Shown here piece after piece: positions 1 through 9,067 of a DNA stretch of 64,000 nt. Below the pieces are notes generated by a model that searched no databases, was not told where the DNA came from, and worked only from the letters and a program-made list of their open reading frames with translations. Made by a program: the position numbers and the translations under genes. Within the stretch, counting starts at the first letter, position 1, and every line of letters begins with the position of its first letter. The stretch is from Acidobacteriaceae bacterium (GTDB lineage: Bacteria > Acidobacteriota > Terriglobia > Terriglobales > Acidobacteriaceae): contig PLDC01000025.1 of assembly GCA_003134995.1 (NCBI GenBank), positions 56,848 to 120,847 of the forward strand. The letters are read 5' to 3'.

Positions 1-848
1 TAGAGGCGGTCGGCGAAGTCTTGGTCTTTGGTGGAGTAGCTGATGAAGCAGGAGTAGAACTGAACAGCTGTGTCCTTCAAGGACTTCATGTATGTGATGA
101 AGTCGTCGGGGATGCCGGCGCCACGTAGGAACGACTCAGGAATAGCGCCCCCCGAGTGGTAGATTGCGGCAATTCCGATGAAGGAGGGACCTGTGTGCTG
201 GACATCACCGAGCCCGATCGTCGCACTCAGATCGTTGTCAGCGAAGATCGTGTCTCTGACGAGGGCGCCGGTCAGATCCGTTCCTGCCAGGAAGGCCCCC
301 GTAAAGTTGGCTCCCTCGAGATTGGCGTTTACGAGGGTGGCATTTCCTAGGTACGAGTCGGTTAAATTTGCCAGCTGAAGAGAGGCACGCCCAAGGTCTG
401 CCCCCGAAAGGCTCGTCTCGCTTAGGTCGGCACCCGAGAGGTCCGCTCCTGAGAAAATGGCCCCCTCGGGGAAGCGCAGGTATTGCAAGTTCGCTCCGGA
501 GAGATAGGCCTCGTCGAAGTTTGCGCCGCAGAGGTTAGCGGTGCGAAAGTCTCCGTTGCTAATGCTGGCCTTGCGAAAATTCGGCCGGCGGAGGTCCGCC
601 GACCGGAACCGTGCGTCGTCGAGGCTTGCTCCCATGAGGTTTGCGTCGCTTAGGTCGGCCTTCTCAAGGTCGGCGCTTGTCGCCCGCACGCGTTCCAGAT
701 CCGCATTGCGCAGGTTCACACCTTGGAGGTCTGGGCCTCCGAGGTTTGCTCCAGACAGGTCCGGATCGATCTTCGGTCGACTTCGTCGCCACGCGTTCCA
801 AGCCTTTACGCCTTTCGCAAACGTGGCGAGGTGCTCCGGATTTGCCAT
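1..848 (-). CDS. Pentapeptide-repeat protein with C-terminal TIR domain (3' end cut by window edge)
   Basis: Reading the minus strand from the ATG at 848 gives an open frame to the window edge (282 codons). The N-terminus MANPEHLAKF...GVKAWNAWR is nearly the same as that of the next upstream gene (start 2065). It is followed by about 150 residues of A(D/N)LxxA-type pentapeptide repeats, a right-handed beta-helix fold. The last visible residues, FYSCFISYSTKDQDFADRL, are the first strand and helix of a bacterial TIR domain. TIR domains of this kind often cleave NAD+ or signal in defence, but the catalytic part lies outside the window. The gene is 68 bp downstream of its paralogue in the same direction, so the two are probably cotranscribed products of a tandem duplication. 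The true C-terminus is unknown. Confidence 0.8.
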   Translation of the reverse strand, partial: MANPEHLATFAKGVKAWNAWRRSRPKIDPDLSGANLGGPDLQGVNLRNADLERVRATSADLEKADLSDANLMGASLDDARFRSADLRRPNFRKASISNGDFRTANLCGANFDEAYLSGANLQYLRFPEGAIFSGADLSGADLSETSLSGADLGRASLQLANLTDSYLGNATLVNANLEGANFTGAFLAGTDLTGALVRDTIFADNDLSATIGLGDVQHTGPSFIGIAAIYHSGGAIPESFLRGAGIPDDFITYMKSLKDTAVQFYSCFISYSTKDQDFADRL

Positions 849-916
849 AGGTTCAGCCTGCTGGCCGATGATACGCCAGGCTGCGCGCTAGGGTGGCGGG
901 AAATGCTAGGTGAGAG

Positions 917-2065
917 CTATTTCGGTTTGGAGTCTTGCGATTTCAGGTCGCGGAGGAGGCGGTCGAGCGATTTTTGAAACGAGTCGTGGTCTTTCCATTT
1001 GCGGAAGTCGCCGATGTGGCGCTTGCGAACTTCCGCCGCCCATGCGTAAGGGGTTTCCATAACAGCATCATCGAGCCGCACCGGAAACAGTACTGTTGCT
1101 CCGTGCTCCTGTTCCTTCTTGAGCGCCTTCTTTACCTCCCATTCCACCCACGAGCTATTGATGGAGTTCTCCGACAGCACGAGGAGCAGCTTGTCGTGAA
1201 GCCGGATGGCGCTGTCTATGACGTCCTGAAACTTATCTCCAATTTTCAAGTCTTCGCTGTCTCTCCAGCAGCGAACGTGTTGCGCTTGAAGCTTACAGTG
1301 CAGTTCCGTGGCAAATTCGTCGTCCTTGCTCGAGTAGCTGATGAAGCAGGAATAGAACTGGATCGGGCTGGTGACGAGCGATTTTGCAAAGGTGATGAAT
1401 TCGTCAGGCACGCCACAGCCACGGAGAAAAGTCTCGGAAATCTTTCCGCCCGATTTGTAGATGGTGTCGATGCCGATAGTCGAGGGTCCGCCATGATGCA
1501 CCGTATCGAGCCCCCTTACCGTACTCAGGTCAGTATCGGCGAACACGGCTTCCCCCACACTGGTGCCGGTCATGTCGGTCCCGCTCAGTTGTGCCCCGAT
1601 TAGCGATGTCCCTAACATCCCTGCGAGATTCAGCATCGCATTGTTGAGATTTGCAAGTCGCAGATCCGCAAGAATCAAACTCGTTCTTGTCAGCCTTGCG
1701 CCGCTGAGGTCTGCCTCGCTGAGATTGGTCAGGAAAAGGTTCGCCTCGGTAAGGTCTGCCCCGCTGAGGTGTGCGGCATGGAGAGACGCAGAGCCTAGGT
1801 TCGCCTTCCTGAGGTTCGCCTTCGTTAGATCCGTTCCGCCGAGTCGGGCATAACGAAGATCCGCGCCATCAAGGTTGGCCCCCCTGAGGTCCGCCTTGCT
1901 GCCGGTCGCCTTGATGATGGCCTCGCTGAGGTCCTTTTCTTCGAGGTCCACTTTTTGCAGGTTCGATTCGCTGAGGTCTACTTTGATCTGCGGCTGCCCA
2001 GACCGCCAGGCATTCCAAGCTTCTACGCCTTCCTTCAACTTCGCGAGATGTTCGGGATTCGCCAT
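917..2065 (-). CDS. Pentapeptide-repeat protein with C-terminal TIR domain
   Basis: A 382-residue protein. Residues about 1-28 form a conserved cap (MANPEHLAKLKEGVEAWNAW). Residues about 28-185 are pentapeptide repeats of the A(D/N)LxxA type, predicted to fold as a quadrilateral beta-helix. Residues about 237-378 are a TIR domain beginning FYSCFISYSSKDDEF, with the box WRDSEDLKIGDK and the segment SSWVEWE. The Glu four residues after Trp306 (E310) sits where NAD-cleaving TIR domains carry their catalytic Glu. No signal peptide or membrane segment is visible, so it is probably cytoplasmic. It is the upstream member of a tandem pair with the gene at 1-848. Function is inferred only: a TIR effector or signalling NADase with a protein-binding beta-helix. 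No ThsA- or SAVED-type partner is seen in the window. Confidence 0.85.
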   Translation of the reverse strand: MANPEHLAKLKEGVEAWNAWRSGQPQIKVDLSESNLQKVDLEEKDLSEAIIKATGSKADLRGANLDGADLRYARLGGTDLTKANLRKANLGSASLHAAHLSGADLTEANLFLTNLSEADLSGARLTRTSLILADLRLANLNNAMLNLAGMLGTSLIGAQLSGTDMTGTSVGEAVFADTDLSTVRGLDTVHHGGPSTIGIDTIYKSGGKISETFLRGCGVPDEFITFAKSLVTSPIQFYSCFISYSSKDDEFATELHCKLQAQHVRCWRDSEDLKIGDKFQDVIDSAIRLHDKLLLVLSENSINSSWVEWEVKKALKKEQEHGATVLFPVRLDDAVMETPYAWAAEVRKRHIGDFRKWKDHDSFQKSLDRLLRDLKSQDSKPK

Positions 2066-2252
2066 CGCTCCAAGTCTGCTGGCCGACCATCATACGCCCG
2101 CTTTGCTGGTTTGGGATCAACGGCAAATTCGTGGGCGGGTGATTCGGCGCTGCGGGCTGACAAGGGTTCCTCGGCGACACGGCCGCCTTCGGAATGACAA
2201 AACTACCTATCGTTTCGGTGTCGTCCCTACGGGACTTGTTGCAAGGCGGAGG

Positions 2253-2303
2253 AACTTACCCAGGACTTACGTCCTGGGCTATTATCTGCCGCCCCTCCGG
2301 GGC
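2253..2303. repeat. Double-hairpin REP-like element downstream of smpB
   Basis: Two adjacent perfect hairpins are visible. CCCAGGAC/GTCCTGGG occupies 2259-2266 and 2271-2278 with a 4-nt loop; GCCCC/GGGGC occupies 2291-2295 and 2299-2303 with a 3-nt loop. The second begins two bases beyond the smpB stop codon, so it may act as transcript end protection or a terminator, although no U-run follows. The pattern resembles dispersed intergenic elements I recall from Acidobacteriota and Planctomycetes genomes; that is from memory, not a search. Confidence 0.55.
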
Positions 2304-2304
2304 T

Positions 2305-2829
2305 CTACTTCTTCCGGCCTCGAATGGCTTCTCTGGCTTCTTTGTCGGCCGTGCGGCGGCGTTCGGTTTCTCGTTTGTCCCAGAGCTGCTTGCCTTTGGC
2401 TAGGGCTAGTTCAACCTTTACTTTGCCGTTCTTGAAGTACATGCGGACTGGGATCAGGGTCAGGCCTTTTTGTTGCGTTTTGCCGATCAGCTTGCGGATT
2501 TCTTCTTTATGCATCAGCAGCTTGCGAGTGCGGAGGGGGTCGTGGTTGTGGATGTTGCCGTGCTCGTAGGGACCGATGTGGGCGTTGAGGAGCCAGAGCT
2601 CGCCGTCCTTGACCAAGCCGTAGGAATCTTTGAGGTTGGCCAGGCCTCCGCGGACCGATTTGGCTTCGGTTCCGGTAAGGACCACGCCGCACTCAAATTT
2701 TTCCAGCAAGAAGTAGTTATGTGAAGCGATCCTATTAACGGCGGCGTCTCGTTGGCCGGAGGCTGTCGGTTCGCGGCGCGGCGCCTTTTCTTTGCTGGGC
2801 TTGGTTTCGTGGGTGGATTGGCGGGGCAT
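2305..2829 (-). CDS. smpB: SsrA (tmRNA)-binding protein SmpB
   Basis: A 174-residue protein that binds tmRNA and delivers it to stalled ribosomes for trans-translation. The core from about residue 32 shows family landmarks: NRIASHNYFLLEKFECG, VLTGTEAKSVR, LKDSYG, WLLNAHI, and the basic C-terminal tail starting at KGKQLWDKRE, which folds in the ribosomal decoding centre. The lysine- and arginine-rich N-terminal extension (about 30 residues) is longer than in E. coli SmpB. The ATG at 2829 is followed by MPRQSTHETK and is the only plausible start. The gene stands alone, and the tmRNA gene itself is not in the window. Confidence 0.95.
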   Translation of the reverse strand: MPRQSTHETKPSKEKAPRREPTASGQRDAAVNRIASHNYFLLEKFECGVVLTGTEAKSVRGGLANLKDSYGLVKDGELWLLNAHIGPYEHGNIHNHDPLRTRKLLMHKEEIRKLIGKTQQKGLTLIPVRMYFKNGKVKVELALAKGKQLWDKRETERRRTADKEAREAIRGRKK

Positions 2830-3151
2830 GGAATTGAGCCATTGAGTGATTGAATCATTGAGTCAATGATTCAATGGCCTCGGCTTCATCTTAGCAGCGA
2901 AGATCGGCTTTCGGCATCCGGCTTCCGGAAGTCGGGAACCGGGAGCCCGAAGCCGGGAGCCGGTCTTCTCCCGATAGGACTACGACTAAAGAGTGTAACT
3001 CCCGTGCGGGCAATCACATCGGGAGGCGCGAAACGCGATGCTATAATCGCTGCAAAACCGTTATTTATTTATTTATTGTTTCGAGTGTAGTGAATCCCAG
3101 GTTCGCTGGCCTTCGGGGTACAGACTGCTTGTCCGGCGAAGACTTTTGTAG
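2830..3151. other. Intergenic region between divergent smpB and secretin genes
   Basis: 322 bp without a gene. Positions 2849-2861 and 2863-2875 form a perfect 13-bp palindrome around base 2862 within a run of ATTGA/TCAAT words. Positions 2900-2975 hold imperfect CCGGGAGCC/GAAGCCGG repeats. A TATAAT hexamer lies at 3042-3047 but has no convincing -35 box. A (TTAT)n tract lies at 3061-3077. It probably contains the promoters of both divergent units, but I cannot place them with confidence. Confidence 0.5.
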
Positions 3152-5437
3152 ATGAGGTTTCGAATGAGACGTCTAATGCCCGCGGCAGTAATGCTGCTGG
3201 TCGCGATTGCCATCCTGCCCGCCATCGCCGATAAGGCCAAGACTGACTATGACAAGGGTTCGGACGCCGAGGCTCGCGAAAATTACGAGACTGCTTACGA
3301 GTTCTACAAGCAGGCCTACGACCTGAAGCCGAAGGATTTGCGCTATAAGTCGTCGTTTGAGCGCCTGCGGTTTAAGGCCGCGGCCACAATTGTCCACCAT
3401 GGCATTTTGCTGCGCGACCAGGGCAAGCTGCAGGAAGCGCTGGGTGAGTTTCAGAAGGCGGCGTTCATCGACCCGTCGCTCTTTGCGGCGCAGCAGGAAT
3501 TGAAGCGCACGCAGAAGATGATCGACGATATCAATAACCCTCCACCGCAGGCGGCGGGGCCGCCGACCGGCATCGAGCGCAGGCTTCGGGATGCGGCTGG
3601 TCCGGTAGAACTTGCGGCTATCTCAACCGTGCCGATCACGGTGAAGCTCACCGAAGATTCCAAAGTCATTTATCAGACCATCGGTCAGCTGGCTGGAATT
3701 AACGTTCTGTTCGATTACGACTACACTTCGCGGCGCATTAAAGTCGAACTGAATGGAGTGACTCTGGAAGAAGCGTTGAAGATTACGGCGCTGGAATCGA
3801 AAACCTTCTGGCGGCCGGTGACGGCGAATACGATTTTTGTGGCCCAGGATAACGCGGCCAAGCGCAAGGAACTGGAGCAGAGCGTCCTGAAGACTTTTTA
3901 TCTATCGAATCTATCGGCGCCTACCGAGTTGCAGGATGTGGTGAATGCGATCCGCGCCGTGCTCGATGTGCAGCGCGTGCAGCAGTTGCTCTCGCAAAAT
4001 GCGCTGGTGGTGCGGGGCACCCCTGATCAGATCGCCCTGGCCGAGAAACTTGTGGATGATTTGGATAAGGCGCGTCCGGAGGTGGTGGTTGACATCGCCG
4101 TCTTACAGGTGAGCAAAGACAGATCGCGAACCTTAGGATTTCTACCGCCGAGTAGTGCCACGGTTACTTTGCAAAGTAATATCAACACCAGCACGACTTC
4201 GACGACCTCAACCACGGGCACAACCAGCACCGGTTCGAGCGCCGGCGGTCTTGAGTTGAATACTCTGGGCAATCTGAACGCGACTGATTTCCAGGTTTCG
4301 ATTGGCGCCGCCAACTTGTCGGCGGTAATGGGCGATAGCGATACAAAGATGTTGCAGAACCCGCAGGTTCGTGCGCTCGACAACCAGAAGGCGACGCTGA
4401 AGATCGGCGAACGCGTGCCGGTGGCCACAGGGTCGTTCCAGCCCGGAATCGGCGGCGTGGGCATCAACCCGCTGGTGAATACGCAGTTTCAATATCTGGA
4501 CGTGGGTGTGAACATCGACGTGACTCCGCACGTGCACGCGGACCGCGAAGTGACGCTGAAGATCACGATGGAAATTTCGTCGGTGGTCGGGCAGTCGAGC
4601 ATCGGCGGCATCAGCCAGCCGATCATCGGGCAAAAGAAAATCGAGCACGAAATCCGCCTGGCCGATGGCGAGCCGAGCCTGATTGGCGGCATCTTTGATG
4701 ATTCGTCGACCAGGTCGTTAAGCGGAATCCCGGGGTTGGCTTCCATACCAATCCTGAAATACCTTTTTGGACAGACTACGCAGGATAAATCGCAGGACGA
4801 GACGGTGTTCGCGATTACTCCGCACATTATTCGTGCAGCGGGCGTGAGCGAGTTGAACCAGCGGCCGATCGACATTGGCACCGCAAGCACCATCGAACTG
4901 CGGCATGTCAGCCACGCGACTCCGCCGGCTGCTGCGGGTCAGACTGCGGCGGCGCAGGCTCCCGCTGGCCAAGTGCCGGGTGCCTCGGCGCCAGCTCCGA
5001 ATCCGGCTGTGGCTGCGGCGGCCGCTCCGAACTTCTTATTCGATCCGGGACAGATCACGGCAGTGAAGGGCAACACATTCGTGGTGAACCTGATGATCTC
5101 CGGGGCGCAGAATATTTACTCCGTGCCAGTGCAGATGAATTACGACATGACCAAACTGCAACTGGTGAATATTTCAAGCGGAGGATTTCTTGCCCAGGAT
5201 GGGCAGGCTGTAGCCGTGGTACACCGCGAAGATGAGACTACTGGTGCGTTGCTGATCACCGCGACGCGCCCGCCGGGCTCGGGTGGAGTTTCCGGGCAAG
5301 GCACTGTGGTCACGCTCACATTCCAGGCGAAGGCCAGCGGGCAAACTCCTCTGACCATTACCCGCGGTGGAGCGCTCGATCCCACGCAGAAGTCGATCAC
5401 GGTGAATGGGGCGCAGGCGTCGGTGACCGTGCAATAA
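3152..5437 (+). CDS. Type II/IV-type secretin with N-terminal TPR region and C-terminal cohesin-like domain
   Basis: A 761-residue outer-membrane secretin of the GspD/PilQ superfamily. Residues about 1-26 form a signal peptide, and about 30-120 resemble TPR repeats (NYETAYEFYKQAYDLKP). Residues about 165-235 form a secretin/TonB short N-domain (IGQLAGINVLFDYD), followed by a NolW-like ring domain at about 245-310 and a Thr/Ser-rich linker (residues about 345-365). The secretin pore domain (about 375-565) includes VPVATGSF and IPGLASIPILKYLFG. An Ala/Pro linker leads to a cohesin-like beta-sandwich (about 630-761, FDPGQITAVKGNTF...). The gene heads an operon with two pseudopilins, so it likely serves an atypical pilus or secretion machine; no ATPase or inner-membrane platform is present here. 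No strong Shine-Dalgarno precedes the ATG. Confidence 0.9.
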   Translation: MRFRMRRLMPAAVMLLVAIAILPAIADKAKTDYDKGSDAEARENYETAYEFYKQAYDLKPKDLRYKSSFERLRFKAAATIVHHGILLRDQGKLQEALGEFQKAAFIDPSLFAAQQELKRTQKMIDDINNPPPQAAGPPTGIERRLRDAAGPVELAAISTVPITVKLTEDSKVIYQTIGQLAGINVLFDYDYTSRRIKVELNGVTLEEALKITALESKTFWRPVTANTIFVAQDNAAKRKELEQSVLKTFYLSNLSAPTELQDVVNAIRAVLDVQRVQQLLSQNALVVRGTPDQIALAEKLVDDLDKARPEVVVDIAVLQVSKDRSRTLGFLPPSSATVTLQSNINTSTTSTTSTTGTTSTGSSAGGLELNTLGNLNATDFQVSIGAANLSAVMGDSDTKMLQNPQVRALDNQKATLKIGERVPVATGSFQPGIGGVGINPLVNTQFQYLDVGVNIDVTPHVHADREVTLKITMEISSVVGQSSIGGISQPIIGQKKIEHEIRLADGEPSLIGGIFDDSSTRSLSGIPGLASIPILKYLFGQTTQDKSQDETVFAITPHIIRAAGVSELNQRPIDIGTASTIELRHVSHATPPAAAGQTAAAQAPAGQVPGASAPAPNPAVAAAAAPNFLFDPGQITAVKGNTFVVNLMISGAQNIYSVPVQMNYDMTKLQLVNISSGGFLAQDGQAVAVVHREDETTGALLITATRPPGSGGVSGQGTVVTLTFQAKASGQTPLTITRGGALDPTQKSITVNGAQASVTVQ

Positions 5438-5508
5438 GGATAGGCGCTACTTAGAAAGGGCAGGTCCGGATTCATAAGTTCAGGATTTTCTATCAGGATT
5501 TTTTTGAG

Positions 5509-5988
5509 ATGAAGCTGCAAACATTCATGCGCGGGCGGAGTGCGAAGTCATCACGGGGCTTCACGCTCCTTGAGTTGATGATTGCCACCACCATCCTGAT
5601 CGCTCTCTCGACCATGGCGGTGCCGCTGGCGAGGCTGACCATCCAGCGAGAGAAAGAGCGCCTGCTGCGAGCCGACTTATGGCAGATGCGCGATGCCATC
5701 GACCGCTATAAGGACGCAGCCGACCGGAACCTGTTTCAGACTAAAGTGGATAGCCAAAATTATCCGCCCGACCTTGAAACGCTGGTGAAGGGCGTTGACG
5801 TGCAGGGTAAGAAGCTGCGATTTCTGCGCCAGATTCCAACCGATCCCATGACCGGCACAACCGAATGGGGCATGCGTTCGATGCAGGATGATCCAGATTC
5901 AGATTCCTGGGGCGGGCAGAGCGTGTTCGATGTCTTCACCAAGTCGCAAGGCACGGGGCTCGACGGCACGAAGTATAAGGACTGGTAA
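5509..5988 (+). CDS. Type II secretion/type IV pilus pseudopilin (GspG-like)
   Basis: A 159-residue prepilin-like protein. A short positively charged leader precedes the prepilin peptidase motif RGFTLLELMIA (cleavage after Gly, N-methylated Phe, Glu at +5), then a hydrophobic helix to about residue 45. The C-terminal domain has the GspG-type pattern LRADLWQMRDAIDRYK...YPPDLETLV...LRQIPTDPMTGTTEWG. It lies 71 bp after the secretin gene and its stop codon abuts the start of a second pseudopilin, so it is cotranscribed. It would assemble in the periplasm and inner membrane once a prepilin peptidase encoded elsewhere has processed it. Confidence 0.9.
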   Translation: MKLQTFMRGRSAKSSRGFTLLELMIATTILIALSTMAVPLARLTIQREKERLLRADLWQMRDAIDRYKDAADRNLFQTKVDSQNYPPDLETLVKGVDVQGKKLRFLRQIPTDPMTGTTEWGMRSMQDDPDSDSWGGQSVFDVFTKSQGTGLDGTKYKDW

Positions 5989-6408
5989 ATGGTAAGCAGG
6001 CTAAAAATCGGGCGCGGCGTAAAGCGGCAGCAGGGTTTCACGCTGCTTGAATTGATGATCGTCATGATCATCATGCTGATACTGATGTCGATCACGGTTC
6101 CCATTTACAACCGGGCGGTGGTGAGCGCGCGCGAGGCCGTCCTGCGCAACGACTTGTTCGAACTGCGCAAGCTGATCTCGCAGTACACGCTCGACAAGCA
6201 GAAAGCGCCGCAGTCGCTCGATGACCTGGTGCAGGCGGGCTACCTGAAAGAGCTTCCCAAGGATCCGATGACGCACGAATCGAACTGGGAGCCGAAGATG
6301 GAAGAGAATGTTATTTCAAGCCCAGACCAGCAGGACCCCGGCATCGACGATGTGCATTCTGCGTCGAATATGACCTCAAGCGACGGCACGGCCTACTCAA
6401 CTTGGTAA
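5989..6408 (+). CDS. Type II secretion/type IV pilus pseudopilin, second copy
   Basis: A 139-residue pseudopilin whose ATG immediately follows the TAA of the preceding pseudopilin (TAAATG), implying translational coupling. The prepilin motif QQGFTLLELMIV is followed by a long hydrophobic helix. The body has the same layout as its neighbour (LRNDLFELRKLISQY, DDLVQAGYLKELPKDPMT), so the pair probably arose by duplication. The C-terminal 30 residues are acidic and Ser-rich and end in YSTW. It is most likely a minor or major pseudopilin of the machine using the upstream secretin. Confidence 0.9.
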   Translation: MVSRLKIGRGVKRQQGFTLLELMIVMIIMLILMSITVPIYNRAVVSAREAVLRNDLFELRKLISQYTLDKQKAPQSLDDLVQAGYLKELPKDPMTHESNWEPKMEENVISSPDQQDPGIDDVHSASNMTSSDGTAYSTW

Positions 6409-6468
6409 ATCCGCTCTAGGCTCCCTCCAGCATTGAACACTTCCACGTTCAGCAAGTAACATCTATGC

Positions 6469-8139
<1,671 letters not shown>

Positions 8140-8184
8140 CACTCGCCGAATCGGTAGTCGTTGCTCAGGCGACAGAGGAACAAA

Positions 8185-8916
8185 ATGATTAAGTGGAACT
8201 CGGGCCTGCTCATTTTCTTGCTGCTTTGCTGCGTAGGCACGTTTGCTCAAGGGCCGAAGAGTTCGTGCCCCGACGGTCCTCACACGCTGTATTCGCGCGA
8301 CGCAGCAACACTCGATTCGGCGCCGGGTCATCCGGTGCGAGTGACATCGCCCGACGGCAACAAGACGCTGGTCGTTAAGGCTGTTTCGGATAAAGAGGAC
8401 CCCGGTGGATCCCACATCGATTACAGGGTCATTAGTGGGCGTGAGACATTGACGGCCAATCTGCCTGGCTTCAACGGCGAGGTCGCGTGGGCACCGGACT
8501 CCAAGGCCTTCGCCGTGACTCAGACCGAAGGTGGCGGAGGTTTGGGTTCCCGGGTTTATGTGTTCTATGTCGAAGAAGGCAGTCTCCGCAAGATAGATGT
8601 TTCTCGCCCGATTGAGAAAGATTTCGGAAGCCCCGTGAAGTGCGACGTCGAAGTTCCGCCAAACACCGGCTTCGTATCCTGGCAAACAGACTCCTCCACC
8701 TTGCTCGTAGCGGCCGAAGTAGCTCCTGTCAGCGTATGTAGTTGCAGCGGAACGTACCGTGTTTACGAAATGAATCTGCCGAGTGCTGCCATTGCGAGGA
8801 CCTATTCGCAGACTGAAGCAAAAAAGCAATTTTGGAATCTTCTCGGGTGCGAACTGCGGGGCGCTGACGACAGTTGCGTCCAACGCCTAGAAGCTCGAAG
8901 TCACATTAAACCGTGA
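8185..8916 (+). CDS. Secreted hypothetical protein, beta-propeller-like
   Basis: A 243-residue protein with a clear signal peptide (MIKWNSGLLIFLLLCCVGTFAQ). The start at 8185 is preceded by AGAGGA at good spacing and is preferred to an upstream TTG at 8161. The mature part has WD40/TolB-like blade motifs such as VTSPDGNKTLVVKA, EVAWAPDSKAFAVTQ and FVSWQTDSSTLLVAAE. Cys pairs near residues 200-205 (VSVCSCSGTY) and near the end suggest disulfides outside the cytoplasm. Function is unknown. Its position between hutU and hutI does not by itself imply a role in histidine use. Its 3' end overlaps an antisense small gene at 8887-9060. Confidence 0.75.
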   Translation: MIKWNSGLLIFLLLCCVGTFAQGPKSSCPDGPHTLYSRDAATLDSAPGHPVRVTSPDGNKTLVVKAVSDKEDPGGSHIDYRVISGRETLTANLPGFNGEVAWAPDSKAFAVTQTEGGGGLGSRVYVFYVEEGSLRKIDVSRPIEKDFGSPVKCDVEVPPNTGFVSWQTDSSTLLVAAEVAPVSVCSCSGTYRVYEMNLPSAAIARTYSQTEAKKQFWNLLGCELRGADDSCVQRLEARSHIKP

Positions 8917-9060
8917 GTCGGCTGGCGGGCGCACGTGTGGGATCGAATCCGGATCAAGGCTCAGCCTGCGAACTTCTTTCCGGGCATCGCGGTAATCGGC
9001 CTCGTCGACAGCTTTGTTTAGCAGGAATTCCGCCTTGCGCTTGGGGCTGTACTTTTCCAT
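8887..9060 (-). CDS. Small conserved-looking hypothetical protein (57 aa)
   Basis: A 57-codon frame on the minus strand starts at the ATG at 9060 (MEKYSPKRKAEFLLNKAVDEA) and ends at a TAG at 8887. The middle reads DYRDARKEVRRLSLDPDSIP, a helix followed by an LDPDxIPH motif of a kind I associate with small acidobacterial proteins (recollection, not a search). Codon third positions are GC-biased as in the neighbours. It fills the otherwise empty gap between the preceding gene and hutI. It overlaps the end of the convergent secreted-protein gene by 30 bp. No function can be given. Confidence 0.55.
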   Translation of the reverse strand: MEKYSPKRKAEFLLNKAVDEADYRDARKEVRRLSLDPDSIPHVRPPADSRFNVTSSF

Positions 9061-9067
9061 AGGAAAG

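Noticed and set aside
3042..3047. Perfect TATAAT upstream of the secretin operon
   Set aside because: No acceptable -35 hexamer at 15-19 bp, so not listed as a promoter.
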